From Verrucomicrobiales bacterium (GTDB lineage: Bacteria > Verrucomicrobiota > Verrucomicrobiia > Limisphaerales > J093), in contig JABTUJ010000023.1 in NCBI GenBank assembly GCA_015075445.1, forward strand, positions 62,001 through 126,000: 64,000 bases of DNA, written 5' to 3'. Position numbers and translations under genes: made by a program. Below, piece after piece: positions 25,899-35,867 of this stretch; within the stretch, counting starts at the first letter, position 1; each line of letters begins with the position of its first letter. Under the pieces are notes generated by a model. It worked only from the letters and a program-made list of their open reading frames with translations, was not told the origin of the DNA and did no database searches.

Positions 25899-28800
25899 CT
25901 AGGGTTGGCGTCCAGCTCAACGCCGCGTCGTTGGCGCCGGGCGTTTCGGCCACCAGAGTCATTCCCGCGGGCGCATCGTCGCCGAGACGGAAAGTCAACG
26001 GCTGATTCTCGGAGTCTTGGGCGCGGACGTAGTACCAATAGGGCAGTTCAACCATGGCGGGTCCCGGCGGAAAGGAGGTAATGACGGGCGGTGTATTGGT
26101 CGGCAGGATGACAGGGATGTCACCTGCCAAGACGAGGATCACGTATGATTGTGTGCCGACAGCACCCTGGCCATCGGTCGCCTGCACTGTGACGTTGTGC
26201 GGCCCAACGTCGCCGGGCCCGGGACCCCAGCGGACCAACCCAGTCTCGGGAACAATTGTCATGCTCTCCGGGCCCTTCGCTAAGGAGTACGACAAAGGTT
26301 CACCATCGGGGTCGAATGCATCCGCGTCGTAAACATAAGTCGGCTCGGGAAGATCCCGACGGCTGAAGCCGGAGTACCGCACCTCGGCCTGCGAGTAGTT
26401 GTAGAACCCGAAAGCTCCAGAATTGTAGCGATGATCCTCGACGTCGATGGTAGCGAGGGTCTCGGCTCCCTGGGAGACTGCTATCTGAATGCGTCCGCTC
26501 CCAAAGCGAAGGCGGAAGGAGTACTCTACGAAGTTTCTCCAACGAACCTCGTTGTGGTGCAGCGTTCGGACTCGACCATTGGTCGGAAAGGTGTCGGACA
26601 AATCCGCAGCCGTGAGTCGAGTATCCGCATCGACCACCTTTAAGGCCATGCCGGCATAAGCCGCGATGGAGGCCTCTGGAAACCCTTGACCACGCTTCCA
26701 ATCGAACAGGTAAAAATGCTGGGTATCCTGATACCCAAAGACAAAACCAATGAAGTCATCATCGACCGAGCCCGTTGCGCCGGTATCCTCAACGCGGAAT
26801 CGGCCCCAGACTTCGGCGTTCACCAAACTGAAATCGCTGAAGAACATCGAGGCGCTGGCGTTCTCATACTGCTTCACAGAAGTGCCAGCGTCTTCGATGC
26901 GCCAGTCTGGAGCCTTGTTGATCCTACCCCAGCCGCCGCGAGTTCCCTCAAGCGTAACCACCTGCCAGTCGCTTAGTGCAACAGGGTGCTCCGTCTCAGT
27001 GGCATTGGTCGAAACCTGGGCTAATGTGGTTGGTAGGGAGACAAAATACGGCGGCCGGTTGGCCGAGGGTTGCACGATATTCAGCAGGTAGCGCTGCTCT
27101 GCCGCTCCGCCGCGGCCGTCCTCGACCGAGAGCCGGACTTCGTGGGTCCCCACCTGGTCCGCCGCGGGTCCAAAGCCCATCGTCGCCGTCGCATTGTTCA
27201 GGCTTAGTCCTTCCGGACCGGAAACAAGCGTATAGCTGAGCGAATCCCCATCGGGGTCGGACGCACTGAACCGATACGAGTAGGGTCTTCCGACGATCGC
27301 CTCAAGCACTGGCACGGAGGTGAATTGCGGCGGTCGATTCAGTTGGCCCAGCACGAGCAGTTCGTAAGTGAACTGAACGCGGTTGGGGTTGTGGAACGCT
27401 AGAGTTCGAGGAAGGCTCACCTCACCCGGAGCCAGGAAATCGGACGGCAGTCCTTCGGTGAAGTCGTAATAGGGGATCCCGTCGGCCGTGAGTCCGTCGC
27501 CACCCAGCACCTGGACCGTGGGATCGCTGATCTGGGTGATCCCAACCAGCAGCGGGGCGCGGATGACGTAACTGCCGTGGTTGCGGAGCGCGACATCGCC
27601 ATAGAGCGTTGTGGTCCAGTCGTTGAGGGTCGTGCGTCCGTACACGGGCTGAACACTCGCATTCACAACCTCATACCACTCCACACTGCTCATGTCTCCA
27701 ATCCCGTAGACGGTGAGCGTTTCGGTTGTGACCTGACCGTAGCCGTCGGTGGCTGTAACCACGAGGACGTTACGGCCAGTAAGCACTTCGACCGTCGTGA
27801 AGAAGTTGCCCGCGCAATCTAAGGCTTCGACCGGTACTTCGTTGACCGCAACGAGGACGATCTGATTCGGCCTGGGATCCGGACTACTCGCGGGTCCTGG
27901 CTGCGCAGTGGCAACGCCGGCAACGGGGAGCACGCCAGGCGGCCGTCTGGCGTTGTCCGCCGGCGTCTGTATGAACAGCACCGGCGGGAGTAGAGGCTCG
28001 CTCGGCAGAACGGTGACGACCCAGTTGTCGATGCCGCGGGTCATGCCGTAGCCTGAGCCTCTGATCATGCGATTTCCGACAGCGTAGCCCATCCTGATTG
28101 GCGCGCCACGCGCAGAGAAATCTGGCTGCACCCCATCAGGGAGGACATCTCCGTAGAGGTACGCCAGCGGATTGGTGTCGAAATTGGTGACGGTGAGACC
28201 CGTCTGCTCATAAGGACGCCATCCGGACGGGCCGTGGAATACCCCAGCTGGCACAGAGTAGAAAATGGTCCCGTTCTGTTCCAACAACAACTGCCATGCG
28301 GTGGCACCTGCTAGCGAATCCGACCATGAGAGATCAGCCTGGATGGCGATTGAGCTGATTGCACCCGAATGGGAAGGATCATAAACAGCACGAGTGTGCA
28401 GGCCCCCCATGTAAATGACATCGCCGTAGATGCAGTTGTACTTGTGTTCGCGGTGACTACCGGGCGTGCCGCCAGTGCTTACATGGTGGCTGGTACCCGT
28501 TGAAGATAGCGGTGGAGGCGCTGAGACAAACGGATCATCACTCACGTGCAGGAAGTCAGTCCAGTCAGACTCCAGAAAGTCCCCGTCGCTAAAGCGCAGG
28601 GGTTCTGGTCCCAGCTCCAACCGCGTTGGCACTTCGCCTGCCGAGGCAGGGGGTGGCGAGGACGCCGCTCGTGGCGTTACGGTCTGAATGTTGCGCTGGC
28701 CGGCAGAGCCGGAACCATATGGTGCATCCGCGGGACCTCTCAGTGGGGAGAACGCGGGCGGCGGCGAGCCCGCGAAGAACGGCACTTCGATGTCCCCCAC

Positions 28801-30555
28801 GAAGTGGAGGTCGAGGATCTCGACGGCACTTTGGCGGTCGCGGTCGTTGTTGATCAGCCGCAGGATGAGGCGGACGTGGCTGTTGGGGGCGAGGTGGCGA
28901 ATGTCGGCGCGCAGGACGTAGCCGCCGGTGTTGCGCCGGCGCACCTCGGCGCCCGGGGCGGCAAAGGGATCCTGGGTCTGGGTATGGTTGAAGAAGGAGT
29001 CGGGACTGGCGGGGAGCACGGCCGGTTGCGACAGGCCGGCGGGTGTCAGGCCGTCGGCGCCCTGGATTGTGTAGGTCAGCGGCCGGCCCTCGGGGTCCAC
29101 GAGCGCGACTTCGAAGGCGTCGTTCATCCGGTTGCCCGCGGTGGCGTCGAAGATGGGCGGCAGGTAGGCGAGGTAGAGCATCCCGGCGCCGGCGGGCACC
29201 TCCAGGTCCCGCTCGAGCTCGACCAGGAACGAATCGCCTTCCGCCAAAGTCACCCGTCCGTTCCGAACCGTGACGGTGCCGGGTGTGCCGTCGCGGGGCG
29301 GGGCGGTTGTCCGCACGATCCAGCCGGTGAGGGCATCGTCGAAGATCGAGTCGGGCGTGGGCTCGAGGCGCGTGATCGTGGTGGTCGCCACCGCTTCCAC
29401 GCAGGCCTGGTCGAAGGCACGCACCGTGAACGGGTTGGCCCCGAGCGCGAGTTGAACGAGGTCGAAGCGAAAGGCGCCCGCCGAATCGGCGTAGGTCCAG
29501 AGGGACCCTGGCTCGAACCGCACGAAGGCGCCCGGCTCGGTCTGGCCGGCGAGGGTGACCCAGTGTTGTTCGGTCCGGCCGTCGCCGATGGGGAGGGAAT
29601 CGCTGGCGGGATCGAGATGAACGGTCAGGGCCGGCGGGGTGGTGTCGAGGACGAAAGGAACCGCGTGCTCGAGCAGGAGCACCCCTTCGTCGCCGCTGAG
29701 CCGGAAGTACACGGTGTGCGCGCCGTCGGCGAGTGTGCCGCCGGCCAGTTGAAGGATGTCCGCCGCGGATAGGAGGAAGTGTTGGGGCTCGGTCACTGGT
29801 CCGCCCCAGGGCGTCCAGGGGAGGTCGGGTCGGTCCAGGGCGACGTGGAGGCGGACGTTCGGTCCGAACAACGTGATCTCGCCGGTGATGCTGGGGTCGG
29901 AGGTGATCCCGTCCTCACCGGGAGCTCCCGTGTCGCGGGCGAGCAGCGCGAACAGCCCGGTCTGGGGGTGGTCCAAGCCGCGGACACGATAGAAGCGATT
30001 GGGCTGGGCGCTGGTGTCGCGGACCTCGCCGGTGTTGTGCGGAGCGGCGGGGAGTTGTTTCCAGGGCTCGCAGAAATCGGGCGTGCCGAACTGGTCGCGG
30101 TACTCGACGACGTACTGGCGGTCGGGGGACACGGCGTAACGGATGAGGACCGACATGCCGCCTTCGGGGAGGACTTCGAGGTCCACGTCGGTGATGGCCA
30201 GCACGGAGGGTTCGGGGTCAGGCGTGCTCGGAGCGGCCAAACGCCGGGCGTCAGCCGGTGGCTCGCCTACGCGCAGGTCCAGGGCGTCGTTGCTGAGCAA
30301 CCGGAGACCTGAACCGGGTGCGGCGGTGCCGGCTGGTATCGGCTGGTGAAGGCGCGGTGGTTGCGGGCGCGTGTGCCCTTCCGGCGGTTCGGCCCGGACC
30401 GGTCCAGGCGCGGGCGACACGCTGTTCTGGGCGGTTGGCAGGGGGTTTTGGCTTGCCCAGACACCCACGGAGACATTGGCCGGCAAAGCCATCAGGCCCG
30501 TGAGGATCGAGCAGATAACACGTTGGAAGAACGAGGGTTCGCGCCAGGTTTTCAT
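25899..30555 (-). pseudogene. Giant Ig-like/RHS surface protein, N-terminal part
   Basis: Starts ATG 30555, MKTWREPSFFQRVICSILTG, a signal peptide; the open frame upstream to 30648 is not needed. Of 3461 rebuilt codons this part supplies about 1552. A long unique region contains carbohydrate- or matrix-protein-like segments and an Ig-like TPPALTVHLDPASD module. Next come cadherin-like repeats (LNRPPQFTSVPVLEAIVGRP). Around residues 1190-1410 is a thrombospondin C-terminal-like domain (DDDFIGFVFGYQDTQHFYLF, KVVDADTRLT). Further Ig-like repeats follow up to SWTPTL, where the IS1380-family element interrupts. Translation now ends 7 codons inside the element. The product would be a secreted protein without the RHS shell. 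A VPEP protein gene lies 62 bp upstream. Confidence 0.93.
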
Positions 30556-30617
30556 ACGAGTGCGAGCAAGGGATGACTGCGGGAGACAAGGCGAGCCGGG
30601 GCGGACGAATCTGGGGA

Positions 30618-31256
30618 TCACCGGGGACGACGCGACCAAACGGCCCAAAGGAGCGCGGGCAAGGCTACGGCCAGGGGGTAGGCAAGCGGTTCGGGAACCA
30701 CGGTGAGGGTGAGTTCTCCGAGGGCGAAACCGTCGGCGGCCCCGGTCGCGTCCCAGATCCGAACGTAAGAGATCGGTTCGGTGGGGTCATCGGTCCAGAA
30801 GCCGATGAACCGGGCGCCGCCGTCACCCGAGATGTCCAGCGTGACGGTGGTCCCGTTGGCGCTGACCTCGAAAGCGAAGGTGTCCCAGAGGTTGGGCTGG
30901 AGGGAAAAGCCGAACGCGACGGTTTGGGGCGGCGGGATGATGCCGAGTTCGTTGCCCGAGGTGAAATAGAGGTCGCCGGCGTACGTCCCGCTCCAGGAAT
31001 CCCAGCCCTGGCCCACGGCCAGGAGGGTCACGGGCCGATCATACGTGAGGTTCAGGAGGGCGGGGACTCCCGTGACGGTTGAGCCGAGAGGACGGGGGTC
31101 ATCCCCGAACGGCTTGACCTCGTAAGGCCCCAGCGTCGCGGGGAGTTCGCCCGGCGGCGAGATGCGAGTGTATACCGTGACCGCGAACGAAGGGATGGCG
31201 CTTGCCGCAGCGACGGCGAGCAGCAGGGCACGGAGGGGAGCGGTGATGGGGTTCAT
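30618..31256 (-). CDS. VPEP-CTERM secreted protein
   Basis: 212 residues from ATG 31256, with a signal peptide (MNPITAPLRALLLAVAAASA). The body is a beta-rich domain (LLNLTYDRPVTLLAVGQGWD, ARFIGFWTDD). The tail is VPEPLAYPLAVALPALLWA then WSRRPR: the PEP motif, a hydrophobic span and a basic end expected of an exosortase substrate. Such proteins are cut at the PEP signal and sent to the cell surface or exopolysaccharide. It precedes the giant RHS gene by 62 bp on the same strand and may be co-expressed. The exosortase itself is not in the window. An ATG was chosen because longer frames lack a signal peptide at their start. Confidence 0.82.
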   Translation of the reverse strand: MNPITAPLRALLLAVAAASAIPSFAVTVYTRISPPGELPATLGPYEVKPFGDDPRPLGSTVTGVPALLNLTYDRPVTLLAVGQGWDSWSGTYAGDLYFTSGNELGIIPPPQTVAFGFSLQPNLWDTFAFEVSANGTTVTLDISGDGGARFIGFWTDDPTEPISYVRIWDATGAADGFALGELTLTVVPEPLAYPLAVALPALLWAVWSRRPR

Positions 31257-31789
31257 ACGGGAACGGAGGACCTTGCCGGCACACAACACCCTGGGAACAA
31301 ACGACCTGCCAGGTACCGACTCCCGGACCGTGGGGAGAGGGGCTGCCCCGGATGCGGGTCTGGATCTGGAGCTGGACAGGTTCATCAGCGTATCTGTGCC
31401 TATCTGCACTAAAGGAAAAATCTAGAAATGGTAACGCACTATTTTCAAAAAGGTGCGGGCGTGCGTGGTGGGGCGGGAAGACGCGCGCCGCCGGATGGTT
31501 GTTGGGGCTGGGGGCGTACAGGCACCAACCGACCGAGATCAAGGGTTGTGCCGAGTCTTGGTGGGGAGGTTCGGACGCCGGTTAACCTGACTTCCCGTGG
31601 GAATCGCGGAAAAGCCAACAAAAGTGCCTAATCGTGGTAGCCCTCCAACACAAAGACTTCGGCCGGAGAGAAAGGAGAGTCGAGTTCTCTTGGATCTGCC
31701 ATGGGGCCATGAATCCTCCCCGCCGGGTCGGGGGACCCGGCCTACAGGTTGTGGGCCCGATGCCTTCGCCGGGCGGTTCCTGGGGAACG
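31257..31789. other. Intergenic stretch with a dispersed palindromic repeat at 31719-31752
   Basis: No gene is seen. The A+T-rich part around 31405-31450 (aaaggaaaaatctagaaatg, ttttcaaaaagg) would suit a promoter for the VPEP/RHS genes, but no clear -35/-10 pair can be named. At 31719 the sequence CCCCGCCGGGTCGGGGGACC then CGGCCTACAGGTTG has the same plan as the 43-bp tandem units at 63379, with a GGGTC/GACCC stem in place of GCGTG/CACGC. Confidence 0.6.
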
Positions 31790-32176
31790 CTACGCGCTGC
31801 CGATCTGCGCGCGGTAGGCGGTGGCGTCCAGGAGATCTGTCAGTTCCTCGGGCCGGGTAAGACGGATCTGGAAGAACCAGCCACTGCCGTAGGGATCGCG
31901 GTTCACCAGCGCCGGGTCGGCTACCACGTCGGGGTTCACTGCCACCACCTCGCCGCTTACCGGCGCGTACAGGTCGCTCGCTGTCTTCACGGACTCGACC
32001 ACGGCGCAAGCCTCGCCGGCCTTAAGCGCACGGCCCACCGCCGGCAACTCGACAAACACCACATCCGTGAGTTCCTGCTGCGCGTGATCCGAAACTCCCA
32101 CCGTGACGATGTCACCCGTGACGCGCACCCACTCGTGAGATTTCGCGTACTTCAGGTCGGCCGGGACGTTGCTCAT
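31790..32176 (-). CDS. gcvH: Glycine cleavage system H protein
   Basis: 128 residues from ATG 32176. The lipoyl-attachment motif is EACAVVESVKTASDLYAPVS with the lipoylated lysine at residue 64. KYAKSHEWVRV at the N-terminus and DLLDATAYRAQI at the end are both normal for GcvH. It carries the aminomethyl group between the P, T and L proteins. It lies 32 bp downstream of gcvT on the same strand. gcvP is not in the window. Confidence 0.97.
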   Translation of the reverse strand: MSNVPADLKYAKSHEWVRVTGDIVTVGVSDHAQQELTDVVFVELPAVGRALKAGEACAVVESVKTASDLYAPVSGEVVAVNPDVVADPALVNRDPYGSGWFFQIRLTRPEELTDLLDATAYRAQIGSA

Positions 32177-32208
32177 TGGCAAAAGGGAGTCAGGATTCCG
32201 ACGCTCGG

Positions 32209-33390
32209 TCAACTCGGTTTTGGTGCGGCAGACGGGGGCGCCTCTCCCGGCCCAGCCGGCTGATAGATGGGCCTCCGGACGACGACCGCCGGCGCGGCCT
32301 GGCCCCGGATCAGGATGGTCAGGGCTTGTCCCGGTTTGGCGAAGTCCACGCCCACGTATCCCATCCCGATCCCGACGCCCAACGACGGGCTTTGGGTGCC
32401 ACTGACCACCGCCCCGACCCGGTCCCGCTCGGGGCCGGGGTGGCAAATCGGGTAACCCGGGCGGGGCGGGGCGGACTTCTCGGTCACGCGAAAGGCCACG
32501 CAGCGTCGGGCCACCCCGAACGTCTTCTGCGTCACCAGCGGCTGGCGCCCGAGGAACTCGCCCTTCTCGAATGACACGAAAGCGCCCAGCCCGGCCTCCA
32601 GCGGCGTGAGGTCCTCGCTCAGTTCGTGGCCGTAAAGCGGGTAGCCCATTTCCGTGCGCAGGGTGTCACGGGCGCCCAGGCCCGCCGGTTGCAGCCCGTG
32701 GGCAGCCCCCACTTCGAGCATCCGGTCCCACACGGCTTCAATCATGTCCGCCGGCGCGAACACCTCGAAACCGTCCTCGCCGGTGTACCCGGTCCGGGCC
32801 ACCCAGAGCGACGCGCCCCGGAACACGAACCCGCCGATCTGGTTCTTCTGCAGCGCCGTCACCCGGGGCGCCAGGGCCCCGCCGATGGACCCGCCCGGGA
32901 TCACGCGGTCGATGAACTCCGCCACGCGCGGGCCTTGCACGGCCACCGCGCCGTGCTCGGCCGCGGCATTCCGCAGCTTGAACCCACCCGGGGTGGGGGC
33001 ATGATCCACCTGCGTTTGCAGCCATTCCCAGTCCGCCGTGATCCGGGCGGCGTTGACGATCAGCAGGTAGTCGTCGGGCTTGAGCCGGTAGAGGTAGAGG
33101 TCATCGACCACGCCGCCGCGGGCGTTGCAGAGCAGCGTGTATTGCCCCTGCCCGGGGGCCAACTTGGCCACGTCATTGGTGAGGGCGTGGTTCAGGAAGT
33201 CACCGGCACCCGGGCCGGTCACCAGGAACTCGCCCATGTGCGAGATGTCAAACAACCCGGCGGCACGCCGGACGGCGTGGTGCTCCTCGACGATGCTCGT
33301 GAAGTGTACCGGCAACTCCCAGCCACCGAACGTGACAAAGCGCGCCTGGGACCGTTGATGCGCGGCAAACAGCGGGGTGCGTTGGAGCAT
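32209..33390 (-). CDS. gcvT: Aminomethyltransferase (glycine cleavage T protein)
   Basis: 393 residues from ATG 33390; a TTG two codons earlier (33396) is possible. Motifs: LQRTPLFAAHQRSQARFVTF, GLFDISHMGEFLVTGPGA, GVVDDLYLYRLKPDDYLLIV, YTGEDGFEVFAPAD, LGARDTLRTEMGYPLYGHEL and a C-terminal barrel with GYPICHPGPERDRVG. It transfers the methylene group from the H-protein lipoyl arm to tetrahydrofolate with release of ammonia. It sits between an MFS transporter gene (44 bp upstream) and gcvH. Length is slightly above the usual ~365 because of an Ala/Pro-rich tail. Confidence 0.97.
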   Translation of the reverse strand: MLQRTPLFAAHQRSQARFVTFGGWELPVHFTSIVEEHHAVRRAAGLFDISHMGEFLVTGPGAGDFLNHALTNDVAKLAPGQGQYTLLCNARGGVVDDLYLYRLKPDDYLLIVNAARITADWEWLQTQVDHAPTPGGFKLRNAAAEHGAVAVQGPRVAEFIDRVIPGGSIGGALAPRVTALQKNQIGGFVFRGASLWVARTGYTGEDGFEVFAPADMIEAVWDRMLEVGAAHGLQPAGLGARDTLRTEMGYPLYGHELSEDLTPLEAGLGAFVSFEKGEFLGRQPLVTQKTFGVARRCVAFRVTEKSAPPRPGYPICHPGPERDRVGAVVSGTQSPSLGVGIGMGYVGVDFAKPGQALTILIRGQAAPAVVVRRPIYQPAGPGEAPPSAAPKPS

Positions 33391-33434
33391 AGGCAAGCCT
33401 GACGCTACCAGCCTGCTTCCTCAGGTCAATCGGT

Positions 33435-34652
33435 TTACCGGGCGCCCACCGCCGGAGGGGCGGCGCCACGCCGACCCGCGCGCCACCGCAGCCCGAGCAG
33501 CCACGCCAACCCCACGCCCAACAACGCCGTCACCGCCCACGCATTCACCGCCGGCGAATCCGGCCGGAGATGCAGCGACGCCGCCCCCACGGCGGGTCCC
33601 GCGAAAATGCCCAGCCCCAGCGCCGCTTCGTGGAATCCCCCGTGCTCGCCCTTCGTGTCGCCCAGATCCATCGAGTAATACAACGACGAGTAGTAGATCA
33701 GAGCCACCGCCGCGCCAAACACCACCTGCGCCAGAATCAACAGGTCAAGCCGCCGCCCCAGCAGGATCGTCGCAAACGCCACCACCACCCCCAGGTAGGC
33801 GCCGATCAACCATCGGAACCGGTAGTGCCAGGCCGTCCACTGCCACAACAGCACAAAGGTCACCGCCCGCATCAGCATCCAGATCGAACAGACAAACCCC
33901 GCCACCTTGGGCGACAGCTCGAAGCGACTCGCCACCCCGGGGATCACCGGGATGACCGTGTTCATGGCCACGTACGCAAACGGATTGGCCACCCAGGCCA
34001 GCGCCAGAAACACCCGCGGAGGAACCGATGACCGCCGCCGCTCCTCCGGCCCCGCCATCCCGAGCGGCGCGACCACGACGGTCGGAACCTGCACCCGCGG
34101 CGCGTGGCGGGCCATCCCGCAGACCAACACGAACTGCGCGGCGTGCAGCCCCGCCGGAACCAGGAAAGTGCCGACTGACCCCAGCCACTCGAACAACGCG
34201 CCGCCGAAGAAGAAGGCCAGCCCCAGGCCCGCCGCCCACACGACGTTGTAGATCCCGATCAACCGGGCCAGACGCGCCGGCGGTTCCCCTTCGCTGGTCA
34301 GGGCCTCGAGACACGGCCAGGTCAGACACATGCCCAGCGTCCAGACCAGCATCACCGCCCAGTGCCCGGGCATGGACCGCGTCACGCTGCCGGCCAGCAG
34401 CGCGAGGCCCATCGTCCCGAACCCCAGCTTGAGCGCCGGGAAATAGCCGCGCCGCTGCGCAAACTTGCCCGCGAACCACACGCCGACCGCGTACAACAGC
34501 CCGCTCGCCGCGCACATCGTCAGGTTCTCGCGGTTCGAGAACCCGAAGTGATCGCGCATGTAGAAGAACAGGTAGTTGAAATAGAGGCTGATCGCGACGG
34601 CGTTGACGCCTTCGAGCACGAACACGCCGGTCTTGAGGCGGGGAGTGAGCAT
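33435..34652 (-). CDS. MFS transporter
   Basis: 405 residues from ATG 34652, preferred to an upstream in-frame start at 34697 because the extra residues are not hydrophobic or conserved. About twelve membrane spans are visible, including VAISLYFNYLFFYM, LIGIYNVVWAAGLGLAFFFG and LILAQVVFGAAVALIYYSSL. There is a basic, poorly hydrophobic central loop (EERRRSSVPPRV). LYYSMDLGDTKGEHGGFHEA near the C-terminus resembles a group of uncharacterised MFS proteins of this phylum. Substrate unknown. It heads the gcvT-gcvH cluster. Confidence 0.85.
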   Translation of the reverse strand: MLTPRLKTGVFVLEGVNAVAISLYFNYLFFYMRDHFGFSNRENLTMCAASGLLYAVGVWFAGKFAQRRGYFPALKLGFGTMGLALLAGSVTRSMPGHWAVMLVWTLGMCLTWPCLEALTSEGEPPARLARLIGIYNVVWAAGLGLAFFFGGALFEWLGSVGTFLVPAGLHAAQFVLVCGMARHAPRVQVPTVVVAPLGMAGPEERRRSSVPPRVFLALAWVANPFAYVAMNTVIPVIPGVASRFELSPKVAGFVCSIWMLMRAVTFVLLWQWTAWHYRFRWLIGAYLGVVVAFATILLGRRLDLLILAQVVFGAAVALIYYSSLYYSMDLGDTKGEHGGFHEAALGLGIFAGPAVGAASLHLRPDSPAVNAWAVTALLGVGLAWLLGLRWRAGRRGAAPPAVGAR

Positions 34653-34867
34653 CGGGCCGGCCCGGAACCCGGGCCATCGGGCGGGCGACTCTCGCAAGCG
34701 TGGGCGCGCGCGTCAAACGGTTGAACCGGGCTTCCGCTGAACCGACGGTGCAGTCTGCCAGCCTGCCTTCCTGGGCGGGCGGGGTGAGACGCTCGTTTGC
34801 CGGCGGGCGCAGCAGCCCTGCCTCTTCGGGATCGGGATTCCGGCGGAAGAAGGGGCTTGACGTCTGT

Positions 34868-34884
34868 ACTTTGCAATGCAAAGT
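34868..34884. promoter_or_regulatory. Perfect palindromic operator upstream of the membrane protein/regulator pair
   Basis: ACTTTGCAATGCAAAGT is a perfect dyad with 8-bp arms around one central A. It ends 7 bp before the ATG of the membrane protein gene, so a bound protein would cover the ribosome-binding region or the promoter -10. A 14/17 match stands 36 bp before ispH. Confidence 0.7.
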
Positions 34885-34891
34885 GTCTGCC

Positions 34892-35533
34892 ATGCAATCC
34901 GATTGGGCTGCTGAGAACCTCCGGGTCATCCGGACCTTGATGGAGCGTTCCACCGTGTACCGGTGCGCCCTCGCCCCCATGACCCTCCTCGCCGGCAGCC
35001 TCGGCACCGGCGCCGCCCTCGTCGGCTGGTGGCTCGGCATCGCTTCCCCCCGCGCCTTCGTCCTCTACTGGCTCGCCGTCGCCGCCGTCACTCTCGTCGG
35101 CGTTTCCCTGCTCGTGCGCCGCCAGGCCCTCCAGGCCGGCGAACCGTTCTGGTCCCCCCCCGCCCGCCGCGTCGCCCGGGCCGCCCTCCCGGCGTTCGTC
35201 GCCGCCCTCTGCGTCACCATCGGCGCGCTGGTCGCCCTCGAATCGATGCACCGCACCGCCGGCACGCCGGAGCTGGTCCTGCGGCTGCTGCCGGTCGGCT
35301 GGGTGTTGTTCTACGGCCTGGCCCTGAACGCCGCGGGCTTCTTCATGCCCCGCGGCATCCAGTTTTTCGGTTGGATTGTGCTGGTGCTGGGCGGGCTGGC
35401 GTTGGTGGCGCTGAGTGCGAGCGCCGCCTTCCCGTTGACGGGCCATGGCCTGATGGGCACCTGCTTCGGTCTCCTGCACCTGGCCTATGGGCTGTACCTG
35501 GCGTTTACCGAAGGAAGAGGGTCGCGTCCGTGA
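34892..35533 (+). CDS. Membrane protein co-operonic with a winged-helix regulator
   Basis: 213 residues from ATG 34892. It has five or six hydrophobic spans, for example LAPMTLLAGSLGTGAALVGW, FVLYWLAVAAVTLVGVSLLV, LLPVGWVLFYGLALNAAGFF and FGWIVLVLGGLALVALSA. The N-terminus is a short cytoplasmic helix (DWAAENLRVIRTLMERS). No named family is recognised with certainty; similar proteins are found beside PadR/ArsR-like regulators. The stop overlaps the GTG of the regulator gene (GTGA). A 17-bp palindrome just upstream suggests repression by that regulator. Confidence 0.75.
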   Translation: MQSDWAAENLRVIRTLMERSTVYRCALAPMTLLAGSLGTGAALVGWWLGIASPRAFVLYWLAVAAVTLVGVSLLVRRQALQAGEPFWSPPARRVARAALPAFVAALCVTIGALVALESMHRTAGTPELVLRLLPVGWVLFYGLALNAAGFFMPRGIQFFGWIVLVLGGLALVALSASAAFPLTGHGLMGTCFGLLHLAYGLYLAFTEGRGSRP

Positions 35534-35838
35534 ATCCCGAGCCGTTCCTGCAACTCGACCGGGTGATCCACGAGAAGGGGCGCCTTCCCATCGTCTCGAT
35601 GCTGGCCGCCACGCCGGAGCTGTCGTTTACCGAGATCCGGGACGCGCTGAAGATGACCGACGGCAACCTGAGCGTGCATCTGCGGACGTTGCAGGAGGCC
35701 GGGTACGTGGCGGTGACCAAGAGCTACCAGAACCGCCGGCCGCTCACGACGTGCGCGTTGACCGCCGCGGGGCGCGAGGCGTTCCGCCACTACGTCGACC
35801 TGCTCGAGGCGATCGTCGCGCAAGCCCGGCGCGGTTGA
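35530..35838 (+). CDS. Winged-helix transcriptional regulator (HTH_34/ArsR-like)
   Basis: 102 residues from the overlapping GTG 35530: NPEPFLQLDRVIHEKGRLPI, VSMLAATPELSFTEIRDALK, the recognition helix MTDGNLSVHLRTLQEAGYVA, the wing VTKSYQNRRPLTTCALTAAG and a terminal dimerisation helix FRHYVDLLEAIVAQAR. This is the standard plan of single-domain winged-helix repressors. No metal or ligand cysteine pair is seen, so the effector is unknown. The shared palindromes before its own operon and before ispH are its most likely targets; this is inference from position and symmetry. Confidence 0.87.
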   Translation: MNPEPFLQLDRVIHEKGRLPIVSMLAATPELSFTEIRDALKMTDGNLSVHLRTLQEAGYVAVTKSYQNRRPLTTCALTAAGREAFRHYVDLLEAIVAQARRG

Positions 35839-35867
35839 AACCGCCACCCGTGTTTGTCTGCCCTTAT

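Noticed and set aside
34963..35838. Long Arg/Pro-rich frame giving a 291-residue version of the winged-helix regulator
   Set aside because: The extra N-terminal part is an out-of-frame reading of the membrane protein gene; the GTG at 35530 overlapping its stop is the natural start.
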